The notes beneath the pieces are model-generated. The model saw nothing but the letters and a program-made list of their open reading frames with translations. It was not told the DNA's origin and did not search any database. This document shows positions 15,930 to 24,841 of a stretch of 47,677 bases of DNA, piece after piece; position 1 is the stretch's first letter; every line of letters begins with the position of its first letter. The DNA is from Pseudomonadota bacterium. Lineage in GTDB: Bacteria; Pseudomonadota; Alphaproteobacteria; Rhodospirillales; Magnetospirillaceae. The stretch spans positions 1-47,677 of the forward strand of contig JAEXAH010000073.1 in assembly GCA_023458315.1 (NCBI GenBank). The letters run 5' to 3'. The translations under genes and the position numbers were made by a program.

Positions 15930-16010
15930 GAAAGGCAATATAACAGGGGCCGGACGCGCACGCAGCCCCAAGGGCTTGTGAAGAAACCCCAAAAAAAGAG
16001 TCATGAAGTG

Positions 16011-16039
16011 TTGACTCATATATGGGGTTTGCGTATTTT
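16011..16039 (+). promoter_or_regulatory. Strong candidate promoter of rpmJ
   Basis: TTGACT (16011-16016), a 17-bp spacer and TATTTT (16034-16039), about 77 bp before the rpmJ start. A perfect inverted repeat GAGTCA-N8-TGACTC (15998-16017) overlaps the -35 element and could be an operator. Confidence 0.65.
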
Positions 16040-16116
16040 CCCCGCCTCCGGTCGCGCACCCCGGATTAGTTATATCGGGAAGCCTCAGGCGACCTAGCGC
16101 ATAGGGATAGTGGACC

Positions 16117-16242
16117 ATGAAGATTCGCAATTCGCTGAAGTCGGCCAAGCTGCGCGACAAGAACTGCCGTATCGTTCGTCGCAAGGGTCGGGTTTACGTC
16201 ATCAACAAGACGAACCCCCGCTTCAAGGCCCGTCAGGGCTGA
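16117..16242 (+). CDS. rpmJ: 50S ribosomal protein L36
   Basis: 41 aa, [20 protein letters not shown] then [21 protein letters not shown]. This is the short alphaproteobacterial L36, related to the zinc-independent (Cys-poor) form: only one Cys remains. It is a basic component of the large ribosomal subunit. It has its own promoter and terminator, so it is transcribed alone. Confidence 0.97.
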
Positions 16243-16270
16243 TCTTTCGGCGCTTAAACGCCGTCGGATG

Positions 16271-16306
16271 AAAACCGCGCCCCCGCCAGGAGGCGCGGTT
16301 TTTTTT
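16271..16306 (+). terminator. Rho-independent terminator of rpmJ
   Basis: ACCGCGCC pairs with GGCGCGGT across a short loop, with an A-run before and eight T after (16299-16306), 28 bp past the rpmJ stop. Confidence 0.92.
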
Positions 16307-16359
16307 GGGTTCTGCACGGCATTGCGGGGGTCTTGCCCCCGCAACGGATTCCGTCATGG

Positions 16360-16735
16360 CCGGACTCGATCCACTGGTGTCCGGTTTAAAATTCTGTATT
16401 GCGGCGGATGTGCCCAGCCGGCCTGGGGGTGACGGCCTCCGTCCTGCCAAGAGGCACGGATGCCGCGTCGCGGCCACGGATGGACATAGATCACTGCGTC
16501 ATTCCCGCGCAAGCGGGAATCCATGGTTGGTGCACCACCATGGACCCCGGATCGCGCAAGCGCGTCCAGGGCGACGATTTTGATTATAAATCAAATAGCT
16601 GTGTGCACGCCGCCGCGACAATCGTCCGTGGCCCGCGCCAGCGGGCATCGGTGCAATCCGTGTCTGTTGGCGCAGCATTCCCGCCCAGGCACTCTCCGCG
16701 AAAACCTAAACCGGACACAAGTGGACTTGGTCCGG
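16360..16735. repeat. Gene-free element bounded by 29-bp inverted repeats
   Basis: The left end (16360-16388, containing CACTGGTGTCCGGTTTA) and the right end (16707-16735, TAAACCGGACACAAGTGG) are inverted copies matching at about 24 of 29 positions. Inside are a REP-like palindrome, ATTCCCGC-GCAA-GCGGGAAT (16501-16520), and no credible gene. The 16307-16775 gap between rpmJ and the next gene consists essentially of this element. It could be a MITE or the remnant of an insertion sequence. No target-site duplication was recognised. Confidence 0.55.
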
Positions 16736-16775
16736 GCAGGACGAGCACGTCCCCACGATTCCGCGATGAACCTTT

Positions 16776-17942
16776 TTACAATCCCTTTTCGAAATCGACG
16801 GGCGAGCGCAGATAGGCGCCGAACACGTCGGGCAGGCGGCGTTTCAGGTCTTCGTGCGGGTCGGACGGGTCCAGCGGCGTGCGCTGGGTCTTCTCGCAGA
16901 ACATCTTGATCAGCTTCTTGTTGCCGGGCGGCCCGAAGATCTCGGTGAATTTGTCCTCGCCCAGACGTTCCAGGGCGACACCCAGGAAAATGGGGATCTG
17001 GTTGAATTGCAGGTAATGCACGATCTGGTTGATGGTTTCACCCGAGATCAGGTGCAACCAATCGGCCATGTTCTCCAGATCCTTGGCGTTCTGGACCTCC
17101 ATGGCCTCCAGGCGGTCGCAATCCACGCACATTTCCCAGAACTTCTCGCCCATCTTCTCGTAGACGGCGCCGTGCAGGAACTCGTAGCGTTCCTTGCCCA
17201 GAAAGGCGACGCCCTTGGCGGCCAGCGGCTGGGTGTCCAGCATCTCGCGCATCATCTCGTCCGACAGGATCTTGCGCGCCTGTTCCATGGAATGGCGGCC
17301 GATATCGGCCAGCGCCATGATGCCCTCGGGCGTGCGCAGGGTGGTGACGCCCTTGCCCAGTTCGTTGATCAGCTTGATGGGAATTTCCGCGAAATACGGA
17401 ATCAGCGGCACCTGCCAGTCGTAATCCAGGTGATCCTTGATGGCGGCATAGAACTTGTCGCCCTGGGTGGCGACCGGCTTGGGCACCTCGGCCTCGCTCC
17501 ACTTGCCCTTGACCAGATCGGCCAGCTTGTCCAGCAGCGATTTGGCCTGCGGGGTCAGCACCACCTTGCCCGGCGGCTTCTGGGCGGTGCCCCAGCGATG
17601 ATCGGCATAAGCCTTGGCGCCCGAACGCACCACCATGCCGACGATCTGGTTCAAGGTGCGTTCGCAGCGCAGGGGAACGTCATCGACGGTGACGGTATTG
17701 CCGTCCACGTCCACCAGCAGGTCATGGAACTTCTCGCGCCGGGTCGTCACCAGTTGCAGACAGGCCGACAGCAAATCGGGCGTGGCCATGACCGTGCCAT
17801 AAGGGTCGTCATAGGATTTGAGCGCCGGAATCAGCTCCAGCACCCGCTCCGTCACCGGGCCTTTGATGGTGCGGATGATTTCCTTGCGGTTCTGCGCGTC
17901 CTTGTCCGCCGGCTTCGCGGCGGGCTTGCCCTTGTCGGACAT
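16776..17942 (-). CDS. Conserved hypothetical protein, 388 aa
   Basis: No family recognised. From the ATG at 17942 (MSDKGKPAAKPADKDAQNRKE) the protein is soluble, with a Lys/Ala-rich leader of about 20 residues followed by a mixed alpha/beta body (VTERVLELIPALKSYDDPYG, TRREKFHDLLVDVDGNTVTVDD, a helical C-terminal half with MCVDCDRLEAMEV). A second in-frame ATG at 17954 adds four residues; the shorter start has the better-spaced GGGA upstream. The gene lies downstream of a DUF2336 gene on the same strand, about 90 bp apart with a 28-bp tandem repeat in the gap, so the two may form an operon. Confidence 0.8.
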   Translation of the reverse strand: MSDKGKPAAKPADKDAQNRKEIIRTIKGPVTERVLELIPALKSYDDPYGTVMATPDLLSACLQLVTTRREKFHDLLVDVDGNTVTVDDVPLRCERTLNQIVGMVVRSGAKAYADHRWGTAQKPPGKVVLTPQAKSLLDKLADLVKGKWSEAEVPKPVATQGDKFYAAIKDHLDYDWQVPLIPYFAEIPIKLINELGKGVTTLRTPEGIMALADIGRHSMEQARKILSDEMMREMLDTQPLAAKGVAFLGKERYEFLHGAVYEKMGEKFWEMCVDCDRLEAMEVQNAKDLENMADWLHLISGETINQIVHYLQFNQIPIFLGVALERLGEDKFTEIFGPPGNKKLIKMFCEKTQRTPLDPSDPHEDLKRRLPDVFGAYLRSPVDFEKGL

Positions 17943-17963
17943 TCCTGATCCCATTCCCCTATT

Positions 17964-18038
17964 CCGCCGGAGGCGGATTACTTAAAGACCGCCGCCGAAG
18001 GCGGATTACTTAAAGACCGCCGCGGAAGGCGGATTATT
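17964..18038. repeat. Exact 28-bp-period tandem repeat, about 2.7 units
   Basis: The core GGCGGATTA occurs at 17972, 18000 and 18028, and the first two copies share GGCGGATTACTTAAAGA followed by CCGCCG. Each unit contains a small CCGCC/GGCGG dyad. The last unit includes the stop codon of the DUF2336 gene (18034-18036), so that gene's 3' end has been built into, or supplied, the repeat. Confidence 0.8.
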
Positions 18039-19212
18039 CATTCAGCATGGTGGCCGGAAGCTGGTTCATCTTGGCCAGCAGGTATTCCAGGTCGTCGGTT
18101 TCGAATTCGACGCCCAGATCGCCGTACTGGGTCAGGATGCGTTCGATCATGCGGCGCGAGAAACGTTCGCGGTCGTTGGGGCCGCCGTCGTATTCCATTT
18201 CATAGGACACGTCGATGGCGGCGCGCATGGCGGCGAAGAACGCCTTGGGCAGCCCCGCCTTGTCGAACAGCGCCTCGAAGCCGCGCTTGCCCGCGTCGTG
18301 GATCAGGGTGCGGGCGTTTTCCAGCTTGATGCGCGCCAGCTTGGCCAGCGCCCATTCGAAGAAGGTCATGTCGCCCATGCACACCGCGCGCAGGATGATG
18401 GACGGCGTCAGGCGGTTGTTGCGGTACAGGTGGTCGACCAGCTTGGCCACGTCGGCGTCGCTGTCGGTCAGGCCCAGCACCGCCAGTTCGCGCGCCTGGA
18501 TCAGCAGGTTGGCGACGGTTTCCGGCGACAGATCCTGGCGGGCGGCCAGGGCGGCGCGCAGGTTTTCCGACACCTTGGTCATCAGCCGTTCGGCGACGGT
18601 GACAGGCAGGGTGGCGCGTTCCACCAGCGGCTTGCCGACCACGTCGGAATCGCCGAACTCGTCCACCACCTTCTGCAACGCGGCTTCGGTCAGTTCGGCG
18701 CCTTCGTTGGACACCAGGGTGGCGACCACGGTTTCGTTGTGGCTGTCCACCAGGGCGTCGGCCAGATCGGCCGAGACGTGGGCGCGGCTGGCCACCGCCA
18801 CCTGCTTTTCCGTCGATTGGGCCTTGACGATCTCGATCAGGTCGTCGTCGGTCAGCACCTCGGAGAACTGAAGCATGGGCAACGCCACGGCGTCCACGTC
18901 GCGCGCCAGCGTCAGCGCCACGTCGTGGGGAACCATGGGGTTTTCCTTGAGCTGCTTGGACAGCGCCTCGCGGACGCGCACTTCCGCGTCCTTGACCATG
19001 AGGCGGAAAATGTCCTCGGCCAGCTTGCGCTGCTCGGAGCTCAGCGCCGGGTGCTGCCCGGCGATCTTGACGGCGATCTCCGCCCTGGTGTCCGCCGACG
19101 GATTGGCGAGCAACCGGGCGACGTCTTCCTCTCTCAGCTTCTGCTCCACGTCCGCTTTCTTTCGTTCTGCGGTTTGCGGGGATGCCCCATGCGGCCATGG
19201 GGTACTATACAT
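18034..19212 (-). CDS. DUF2336 domain-containing protein
   Basis: 392 aa. An all-helical, HEAT-like protein: VARLLANPSADTRAEIAVKIA, then VRVREALSKQLKENPMVPHDVALTLARDVDAVALPMLQFSEVLTDDDLIEIV. The last is the typical DUF2336 signature. DUF2336 proteins are common in alphaproteobacteria and are thought to mediate protein contacts; their role is not established. The start at 19212 is the only ATG that includes the full first helix, but a downstream GTG (VEQKLREED) is an alternative. Confidence 0.85.
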   Translation of the reverse strand: MYSTPWPHGASPQTAERKKADVEQKLREEDVARLLANPSADTRAEIAVKIAGQHPALSSEQRKLAEDIFRLMVKDAEVRVREALSKQLKENPMVPHDVALTLARDVDAVALPMLQFSEVLTDDDLIEIVKAQSTEKQVAVASRAHVSADLADALVDSHNETVVATLVSNEGAELTEAALQKVVDEFGDSDVVGKPLVERATLPVTVAERLMTKVSENLRAALAARQDLSPETVANLLIQARELAVLGLTDSDADVAKLVDHLYRNNRLTPSIILRAVCMGDMTFFEWALAKLARIKLENARTLIHDAGKRGFEALFDKAGLPKAFFAAMRAAIDVSYEMEYDGGPNDRERFSRRMIERILTQYGDLGVEFETDDLEYLLAKMNQLPATMLNE

Positions 19213-19233
19213 GCGATCTTCGGGCCTGAACAG

Positions 19234-19932
19234 CTATGCGCAGACCTGATCCAGCCAACGGCCCAACACGGCGCGGCCGCGCGTCTCGATCAGCGGCGCG
19301 TGGCGGGCGGCCTCGGCGCGCAGGGTGGGAACGTCGATGCCCGGGGTGGCGGCGATCTCGCCCACATGGCCCACATACCAGCGTTCCAGGCCGCGCGCCG
19401 TGACCTCGGCATGGAATTGCAGGGCCAGGGCGCGCTGGCCCCAGGCGAAGGCCTGGTTGGGGGTCATGGGGGTCGAGGCCAGATGGTCGGCGCCGTGCGG
19501 CAGATCGAAGGTGTCGCCGTGCCAGTGCAGCACCTCGGCCTCGCCCAATCCGGCCAGCACGGAATCGGCCCCGGCCTCGGTCAGCGACAGCGCCGACCAG
19601 CCGATTTCCTTGCCGTTGGGATTGGCATAGACGCGGGCGCCCAGCACGCGGGCCATGATCTGCGCCCCCAGACACAGGCCCAAGGTCGGACGATCGGCGC
19701 GCAGGCGGCGCTCCACCAGCTTCATCTCGGGCAACAGAAAGGGAAACGGGCCTTCGTCATAGGCGCCCAGCGGGCCGCCCAGAACCACCAGCAGATCGGG
19801 ATCGCCGATGTCCGTCAAATCGTCGGTGGGGGCCTCGGCATAGCGTGTGGCGAAGCCGCGTGCCGACAGCACGCCCTCCAGCAGGTCCAAATCCTCGAAC
19901 GCCACATGGCGCACGGCCACACAGGTCTTCAT
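19234..19932 (-). CDS. Class I glutamine amidotransferase (GMP-synthase-like)
   Basis: 232 aa from the ATG at 19932; an in-frame ATG at 19992 would add 20 low-quality residues. The GATase fold is clear: VVLGGPLGAYD, nucleophile C87 in LGLCLGAQ, and the His/Glu pair in ALQFHAEVT. Free-standing proteins of this type resemble GuaA's glutaminase half and act in amide transfer to unknown acceptors or in gamma-glutamyl metabolism. No synthetase partner is adjacent. It precedes livF but is separated from the liv operon in reading order. Confidence 0.9.
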   Translation of the reverse strand: MKTCVAVRHVAFEDLDLLEGVLSARGFATRYAEAPTDDLTDIGDPDLLVVLGGPLGAYDEGPFPFLLPEMKLVERRLRADRPTLGLCLGAQIMARVLGARVYANPNGKEIGWSALSLTEAGADSVLAGLGEAEVLHWHGDTFDLPHGADHLASTPMTPNQAFAWGQRALALQFHAEVTARGLERWYVGHVGEIAATPGIDVPTLRAEAARHAPLIETRGRAVLGRWLDQVCA

Positions 19933-20010
19933 CACGCCCCCGGCGACAGCCATAGCCCTTGCATTCAAGCATGAAGCGCAAGCCGCCGCCACGACCTTGT
20001 GCGGAAAGGA

Positions 20011-20715
20011 TCACACCCCCAGATAGGCCGCCTTGACCCGTTCGTCGGCCAGAAGTTCGGTGCCGGTGCCCTGCATGACCACCGCGCCGGTTTCCAGCAC
20101 ATAGCCACGATCGGCGATGGCCAGGGCAGCGGTGGCGTTCTGCTCCACCAGGAAGATGGTGGTGCCCTGGCGCTTGAGGTCCTGCACCGCCCGGAAGATT
20201 TCCGCCACCAGCAGCGGCGCCAGCCCCATGGAGGGTTCGTCCAGCAGCAGCAGGCGCGGATGGCTCATCAGGGCGCGGGCGATGACCAGCATCTGCTGCT
20301 GGCCGCCCGACAGGGTTCCGGCGGGCAGCAGCCGCTTGTCGCGCAGGATGGGGAACAGGGCATACATGCGTTCCAGGTCGGCGGCCACGTCCTGGCCCCG
20401 GCGGCGGAAGGCGCCCAGGCGCAGATTGTCCTCGACCGACAGCGGGCCGAACACCTGGCGTCCCTCGGGCACCTGGGCGATGCCCGCCCCGACCCGGCGT
20501 TCCGCCGACAGGCGGGTGATGTCGGCGCCATCGAAGCGGATGGCGCCGCCCGACAGCGGCTGCACGCCCGACAGACAGCGCAACAAAGTGGTCTTGCCCG
20601 CGCCGTTGGCGCCGACCAGGGCCACCAGTTCCCCCTCGGCCACTTTCAGGTCGATGCCCTTCAGCGCCAGGATGCGGCCGTAATGGCTGGAGACGTCGTT
20701 GATTTCCAGCAGCAT
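20011..20715 (-). CDS. livF: Branched-chain amino-acid ABC transporter ATP-binding protein LivF
   Basis: 234 aa, starting MLLEINDVSSHYGRILALKG. Walker A GANGAGKTT, signature LSGGQQQ, Walker B LLLLDEPSMGL and switch His replaced by the family-typical VEQN. One of two ATPases energising uptake of Leu/Ile/Val or related amino acids through LivHM. The start codon overlaps the livG stop (ATGA). Last gene of livKHMGF. Confidence 0.96.
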   Translation of the reverse strand: MLLEINDVSSHYGRILALKGIDLKVAEGELVALVGANGAGKTTLLRCLSGVQPLSGGAIRFDGADITRLSAERRVGAGIAQVPEGRQVFGPLSVEDNLRLGAFRRRGQDVAADLERMYALFPILRDKRLLPAGTLSGGQQQMLVIARALMSHPRLLLLDEPSMGLAPLLVAEIFRAVQDLKRQGTTIFLVEQNATAALAIADRGYVLETGAVVMQGTGTELLADERVKAAYLGV

Positions 20716-21476
20716 CAGCCGTTCGCTCCCAGATAGGCGGCGACCACGTCGGAATTGGCGCGGATTTCGGCGGGGGTGCCCTCGGCCAGCTTGCGGCCGT
20801 AATTCAGCACCAGGATGTGGTCGGAAATGCCCATCACCATCTTCATGTCGTGTTCGACCAGGACCACGGTGATTCCGGTCGCCGCCACCTTCTTGATGAC
20901 GTCGTCGATCTCGCGGCTTTCGGTGGCGTTCAGCCCCGCCGCCGGTTCGTCCAGCAGCAGCAGGCGCGGCCGCGCCGCCAGGGCGCGGGCGATTTCCAGC
21001 CGCTTCAGCGCGCCATAGGGCATGGACGCGGCATCGGCGTGGACATAGCGGCCCAGCCCGACGAATTCCAGCAATTCCACCGCCCGCGCCCGGCACGCGC
21101 GGTCGCTGCGCGCCACCGACGGCAACCGCAGCAGCGACGCCAGGAAGCCGCGCCCCAGATGCAGGTGCGCGCCGACCATGACGTTCTCGATGGCCGTCAT
21201 GTTGAAGAACACCTGAAGGTTCTGGAAGGTGCGGCTCATGCCCAGGGCCGCCAGTTCGCTGGGGCGGCGCCCGGCGATCTCGCGCTCTTCCAGGCGGATG
21301 CCGCCCCGGGTCGGGGTGTAAACGCCGGTGATCAGATTGAACAGCGTGGTCTTGCCCGCGCCGTTGGGGCCGATGATGGAATGGATGGTGCCGGGATTGA
21401 TGGCGAAGGACAGATCCTCGACGGCATGGATGCCGCCGAATTCCTTGCTCAGCCCGGTGACGGTCAGCAGGCTCAC
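20715..21476 (-). CDS. livG: Branched-chain amino-acid ABC transporter ATP-binding protein LivG
   Basis: 253 aa from a GTG start (21476) that overlaps the livM stop (GTGA). Walker A GPNGAGKTT, LLLLDEPAAGLN and VLVEHDMKMVM are typical of LivG. The signature motif is the LivG-type MPYGALKRLEIARAL. It forms the heterodimeric ATPase with LivF. Confidence 0.96.
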   Translation of the reverse strand: MSLLTVTGLSKEFGGIHAVEDLSFAINPGTIHSIIGPNGAGKTTLFNLITGVYTPTRGGIRLEEREIAGRRPSELAALGMSRTFQNLQVFFNMTAIENVMVGAHLHLGRGFLASLLRLPSVARSDRACRARAVELLEFVGLGRYVHADAASMPYGALKRLEIARALAARPRLLLLDEPAAGLNATESREIDDVIKKVAATGITVVLVEHDMKMVMGISDHILVLNYGRKLAEGTPAEIRANSDVVAAYLGANG

Positions 21477-22417
21477 GGCGCGCCCCTCCGCTTGCTCCAC
21501 AACAGCCGCAGCGACGGCAGCAGGCCCTTGGGCATGAAGATCATGGTCCCCATCATGATGCCGCCCAGCACCATGGCCTCGTAATCCTCGAACGACGCCA
21601 GGAATTGCGGCAGCAGGGTCAGCAGCACCGCGCCGATCACCGCCCCGAAGGTCGAGGCCATGCCGCCCAGCACCACCATGGTGACAAGCTCGACCGAGCG
21701 GAAGAAGCTGCCGATATCCGGGGTGATGAAGCCGTTCTTGTGCGCGAACAGCGAACCGACCACGCTGGCGAACACCGCCGACACCACGAACACCAGAACC
21801 TTGTAGCGGGCGGTGTCCACGCCGACCACCTCGGCGCCGATCTCGGAACCGTGCACGGCGCGCAGGGCGCGGCCCACCGGCGAATCCACCAGATTGAGCG
21901 CCAGCCACACCGCCAGCACCAGCAGCGCCGCCCCCAGCCAGTACCACGCCTTGTCGCCCGCCACCGCCAGACCGGCGATGGTGAAGGCATCGACGCCCAT
22001 GCCGTCGGGACCGCCGGTAACGGCGGATTCGGTCTTCAGCACGATATGGATGATGATGCCGATGCCCAGCGTCGCCATGGCCAGGTAATGGCCCTTGAGC
22101 TTGAGGATCGGCCGTCCCACCGCGAAGGCCAGCACCCCGACCCCGGCGGCCGTGACCAGCAGCGCCGCCAGCGGCGGCACGCCCCAGCGGCTGGTCAGGA
22201 TGGCCGAGCCATAGGCGCCCAGGGCGAAGAACCCGGCATGGCCCAGGCTGATCTGGCCGCCATAGCCGATCAGCAGGTTGAGGCCGACGCAGACCACGGC
22301 GTTGAACAGCGCGTTGACCGCCACGTCGTAGAAATAGGCGTTGGGAAAGGTCAACGGCGCCAGCGCCGCCAACAGGGCCAGCAGGGCAAGGCCGCCGGTT
22401 CGGGGGGATTTCCACAT
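21473..22417 (-). CDS. livM: Branched-chain amino-acid ABC transporter permease LivM
   Basis: 314 aa, about eight to ten transmembrane helices. Characteristic motif NLLIGYGGQISLGHAGFFALGAY and the C-terminal GAVLLTLLPQFL...GTMIFMPKGLLP. Inner-membrane half of the translocation channel with LivH. Starts 7 bp after the livH stop. Confidence 0.96.
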   Translation of the reverse strand: MWKSPRTGGLALLALLAALAPLTFPNAYFYDVAVNALFNAVVCVGLNLLIGYGGQISLGHAGFFALGAYGSAILTSRWGVPPLAALLVTAAGVGVLAFAVGRPILKLKGHYLAMATLGIGIIIHIVLKTESAVTGGPDGMGVDAFTIAGLAVAGDKAWYWLGAALLVLAVWLALNLVDSPVGRALRAVHGSEIGAEVVGVDTARYKVLVFVVSAVFASVVGSLFAHKNGFITPDIGSFFRSVELVTMVVLGGMASTFGAVIGAVLLTLLPQFLASFEDYEAMVLGGIMMGTMIFMPKGLLPSLRLLWSKRRGAP

Positions 22418-22424
22418 GATGGCG

Positions 22425-23300
22425 TCAGACCCGGTCGGTGCCCTTCTTGCCCAGCAGGCCGCTGGGCATGAAGAACAGCACCAGAAGAATGATGACGAAA
22501 GCGATGGCGTCCTTGTAGGCCGAGGACAGATAGCCCGAGGCCAGCGCCTCGGCCACGCCCACCAGCAGGCCGCCGACGATGGCGCCCCCGCCCGAGCCCA
22601 GGCCGCCCAGCACCGCCGCCGCGAAGCCCTTGAGCCCCAGCATGATGCCCGCCTCGTAATTGGTGAAGGTGATGGGGGTGACGACGATGCCGCCCACCGC
22701 GCCCAACAGCGCCGACAGGGCGAAGGACGCCATCAGCACCGTCTTGACCGGAATGCCCATCAGCCGCGCCGCCAGCCGGTTGTGCGAGGTCGCCAGCATG
22801 GCCTTGCCGAACAGGGTGCGGTTGAAGAACCACCACAGCGCCACGATCACCGCCATGGCGACGCCCACCACCCACAGGCTTTGCGGCATCAGCGTCGCCC
22901 CCGCCACCCGCAGCGGCGTATCGCCGGAAAAGGCGGGCAGCGCATGGAATTCCTTGTCCCACAACACCTGCGCCGCGCCGCGCAGGAAGATCGAGGCGCC
23001 GATGGTGATGATGATGATGGCGGTGACGTCGGCGTTGCGCGCCGGTTCCACCGCGAATTTCTCCAGCGCCACGCCCACCGCCATGGTCGCCACCACCGCC
23101 AGGATGGCGGCCAGCGGCAGCGGCATGCCGCCCGCCACCAGCGACGCGGTGGCCATGCCGCCGATCATGATGAATTCGCCCTGGGCGAAATTGATCACGT
23201 GGCTGGAATTATAGATGATGGCGAAGCCCAATCCGGCCAGGGCATAGATCGCCCCCGAGGTCAGGCCGGAAAACAGGTATTGCAGGAATTCCGCGAACAT
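22425..23300 (-). CDS. livH: Branched-chain amino-acid ABC transporter permease LivH
   Basis: 291 aa, multi-spanning. Begins MFAEFLQYLFSGLTSGAIYAL and carries IIYNSSHVINFAQGEFIMIGG and GLKGFAAAVLGGLGS, the typical LivH signatures. GAGGG lies upstream of the ATG. Separated from livK by about 150 bp that contain a palindrome pair, which may lower expression relative to livK. Confidence 0.96.
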   Translation of the reverse strand: MFAEFLQYLFSGLTSGAIYALAGLGFAIIYNSSHVINFAQGEFIMIGGMATASLVAGGMPLPLAAILAVVATMAVGVALEKFAVEPARNADVTAIIIITIGASIFLRGAAQVLWDKEFHALPAFSGDTPLRVAGATLMPQSLWVVGVAMAVIVALWWFFNRTLFGKAMLATSHNRLAARLMGIPVKTVLMASFALSALLGAVGGIVVTPITFTNYEAGIMLGLKGFAAAVLGGLGSGGGAIVGGLLVGVAEALASGYLSSAYKDAIAFVIILLVLFFMPSGLLGKKGTDRV

Positions 23301-23346
23301 TTAGCCCTCTTCACGCGCCGCCCCCAGGCGTGCGCCCCCTCTCCGC

Positions 23347-23431
23347 CCCGTCATGCGCGGGCTTGACCCGCGCATCCACGTCTTTCCGGCGGCACTCCGT
23401 GGATGGCCGGGTCAAGCCCGGCCATGACGGG
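23347..23431. repeat. Inverted pair of REP-like palindromes between livK and livH
   Basis: ATGCGCGGG-CTTGA-CCCGCGCAT (23353-23375) and ATGGCCGGG-TCAAG-CCCGGCCAT (23403-23425) are two palindromes that are themselves arranged head to head, with outer CCCGTCATG / CATGACGGG. Intergenic palindromes of this GTCATG-CGGG-TTGACCCG kind are dispersed in many proteobacterial genomes. In an operon they can stabilise the upstream (livK) message. Confidence 0.75.
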
Positions 23432-23448
23432 ACCGCCACGCAGACCTT

Positions 23449-24603
23449 TCAATCGGCCAGCACCCAGTCGCCCTTGCGGATTTCCACCATGTGGAAGGCC
23501 GAGGGGCTGAGGCCCATGTGGTCGGTGGCCGACATGGACACCACGCCGCCGGTGCCGACGTAGCCAGAGGTCTTTTCCAGTTCGTCGCGCACCTTGGCCT
23601 TGTCGGCGGACCCGGCGCGCAGTACGGCGGCGGCGGCCAGTTGCAGGCCGTCATAGGCGTGCCCGGCGAAGGTGGACACCTCGGACTTGAACGCGGCCTC
23701 GTAATCCTGCTTGAAAGCCGTCACCACCGGCTTTTGCGGATCGGTGGCGGGCAATTGGTCGGCCACCACCAGACCGGCGGCGGGCAGGCGCACACCCTCG
23801 GCGGCGGCGCCGGCCAGACGGATGTATTCCTTCGACGCCACGCCGTGCGACTGCCACAACGGCAGGGCGATGCCCAATTGCTTGTAATTCTTGGTGACGA
23901 TGGCCGGACCCTGGCCGAAGCCGAAATTGAAGATGGCCTGCACGCCCGGCGCGTTCTTGGCCTTGGTCAACTGGGCGGTGACGTCGGGGTCCTTGGGCGA
24001 ATAAACCTCGTCGGCGACGATCTCGATGCCGAAATTGGCCGCCACCTTGACCGACTGATCATGCCCGGACTTGCCGAAACCGGCATCCTCGGACACCAGG
24101 GCGATCTTGGTGATGCCCTTCTTCTTCATGTCGGCGAAGACCTTTTCCGCCGCCATGCGGTCGGTGTGCGGGGTCTTGAACACCCATTTCTTCACCGGCT
24201 CGACGATGTCGATGCCGCCCGCCAGCGAGATGAACGGCACGCCCGCCGGTTCCACCACCTTGATGGCCGCCATGGTGGTGCCGGTGGTGGTGCCGCCGAT
24301 CAGGATGTCGACGCCGTCGTTCTGGATCAGGCGCTTGGCGAAGGTCGCCGCCTTGTCCGGGGTGCCGCCGTCGTCATAGACCACCAGCTCGATCTTGCGT
24401 CCGCCGATGCCGCCATCCTTGTTCAGACGTTCGACGTGGCGTTCCAGCGTCTTCTTTTCCGGCTCGCCCAGGAACGAGGCCGGACCGGTGACGGACAGGA
24501 ACGCGCCGATCTTGATGGTGTCGGCGGCCAAGGCGGCGCCGGACTGCAACGCGACGCCCAGAACGGCAAGACCCGCCGCCCCCATGATCGCAAGGTTCCG
24601 CAT
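23449..24603 (-). CDS. livK: Branched-chain amino-acid ABC transporter substrate-binding protein LivK
   Basis: 384 aa from the ATG at 24603, which has GGGAGGG at good spacing. Signal peptide MRNLAIMGAAGLAVLGVALQ...ALA, mature DTIKIGAFLSVTGPASFLGEPEKKTLERHV, a Peripla_BP_6 fold with IGGTTTGTTMAAI and FISLAGG. Periplasmic receptor that delivers a branched-chain amino acid or amide to LivHMGF. First gene of the operon. Confidence 0.94.
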   Translation of the reverse strand: MRNLAIMGAAGLAVLGVALQSGAALAADTIKIGAFLSVTGPASFLGEPEKKTLERHVERLNKDGGIGGRKIELVVYDDGGTPDKAATFAKRLIQNDGVDILIGGTTTGTTMAAIKVVEPAGVPFISLAGGIDIVEPVKKWVFKTPHTDRMAAEKVFADMKKKGITKIALVSEDAGFGKSGHDQSVKVAANFGIEIVADEVYSPKDPDVTAQLTKAKNAPGVQAIFNFGFGQGPAIVTKNYKQLGIALPLWQSHGVASKEYIRLAGAAAEGVRLPAAGLVVADQLPATDPQKPVVTAFKQDYEAAFKSEVSTFAGHAYDGLQLAAAAVLRAGSADKAKVRDELEKTSGYVGTGGVVSMSATDHMGLSPSAFHMVEIRKGDWVLAD

Positions 24604-24783
24604 GGGTGTTTCCCTCCCTGGTTCTTTCCCCGACACTTCACGGTCGGGTGAAGGCGCACTCTAGGGCGAGCGTTCTTTCAGGGCAAGATGCCCGCATCTT
24701 TTCTGAGGAAAATCCAGACTGGGGTGATCCAGGGTGGCGAAACAAAGTTGAAGTCACAACCAATACCTTCGATATGGAATTGT

Positions 24784-24812
24784 TGCGCACAGTTTACTTT
24801 TTTGTTAAAGTC
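24784..24812 (+). promoter_or_regulatory. Candidate promoter of the EAL-protein gene
   Basis: TTGCGC (24784-24789), 17-bp AT-rich spacer, TAAAGT (24807-24812), about 30 bp before the ATG. The 24604-24841 gap also must hold the divergent livK promoter, which I could not place. Confidence 0.45.
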
Positions 24813-24841
24813 CGATCGGCGCCAAGTCTCGGGGAGGGGAT

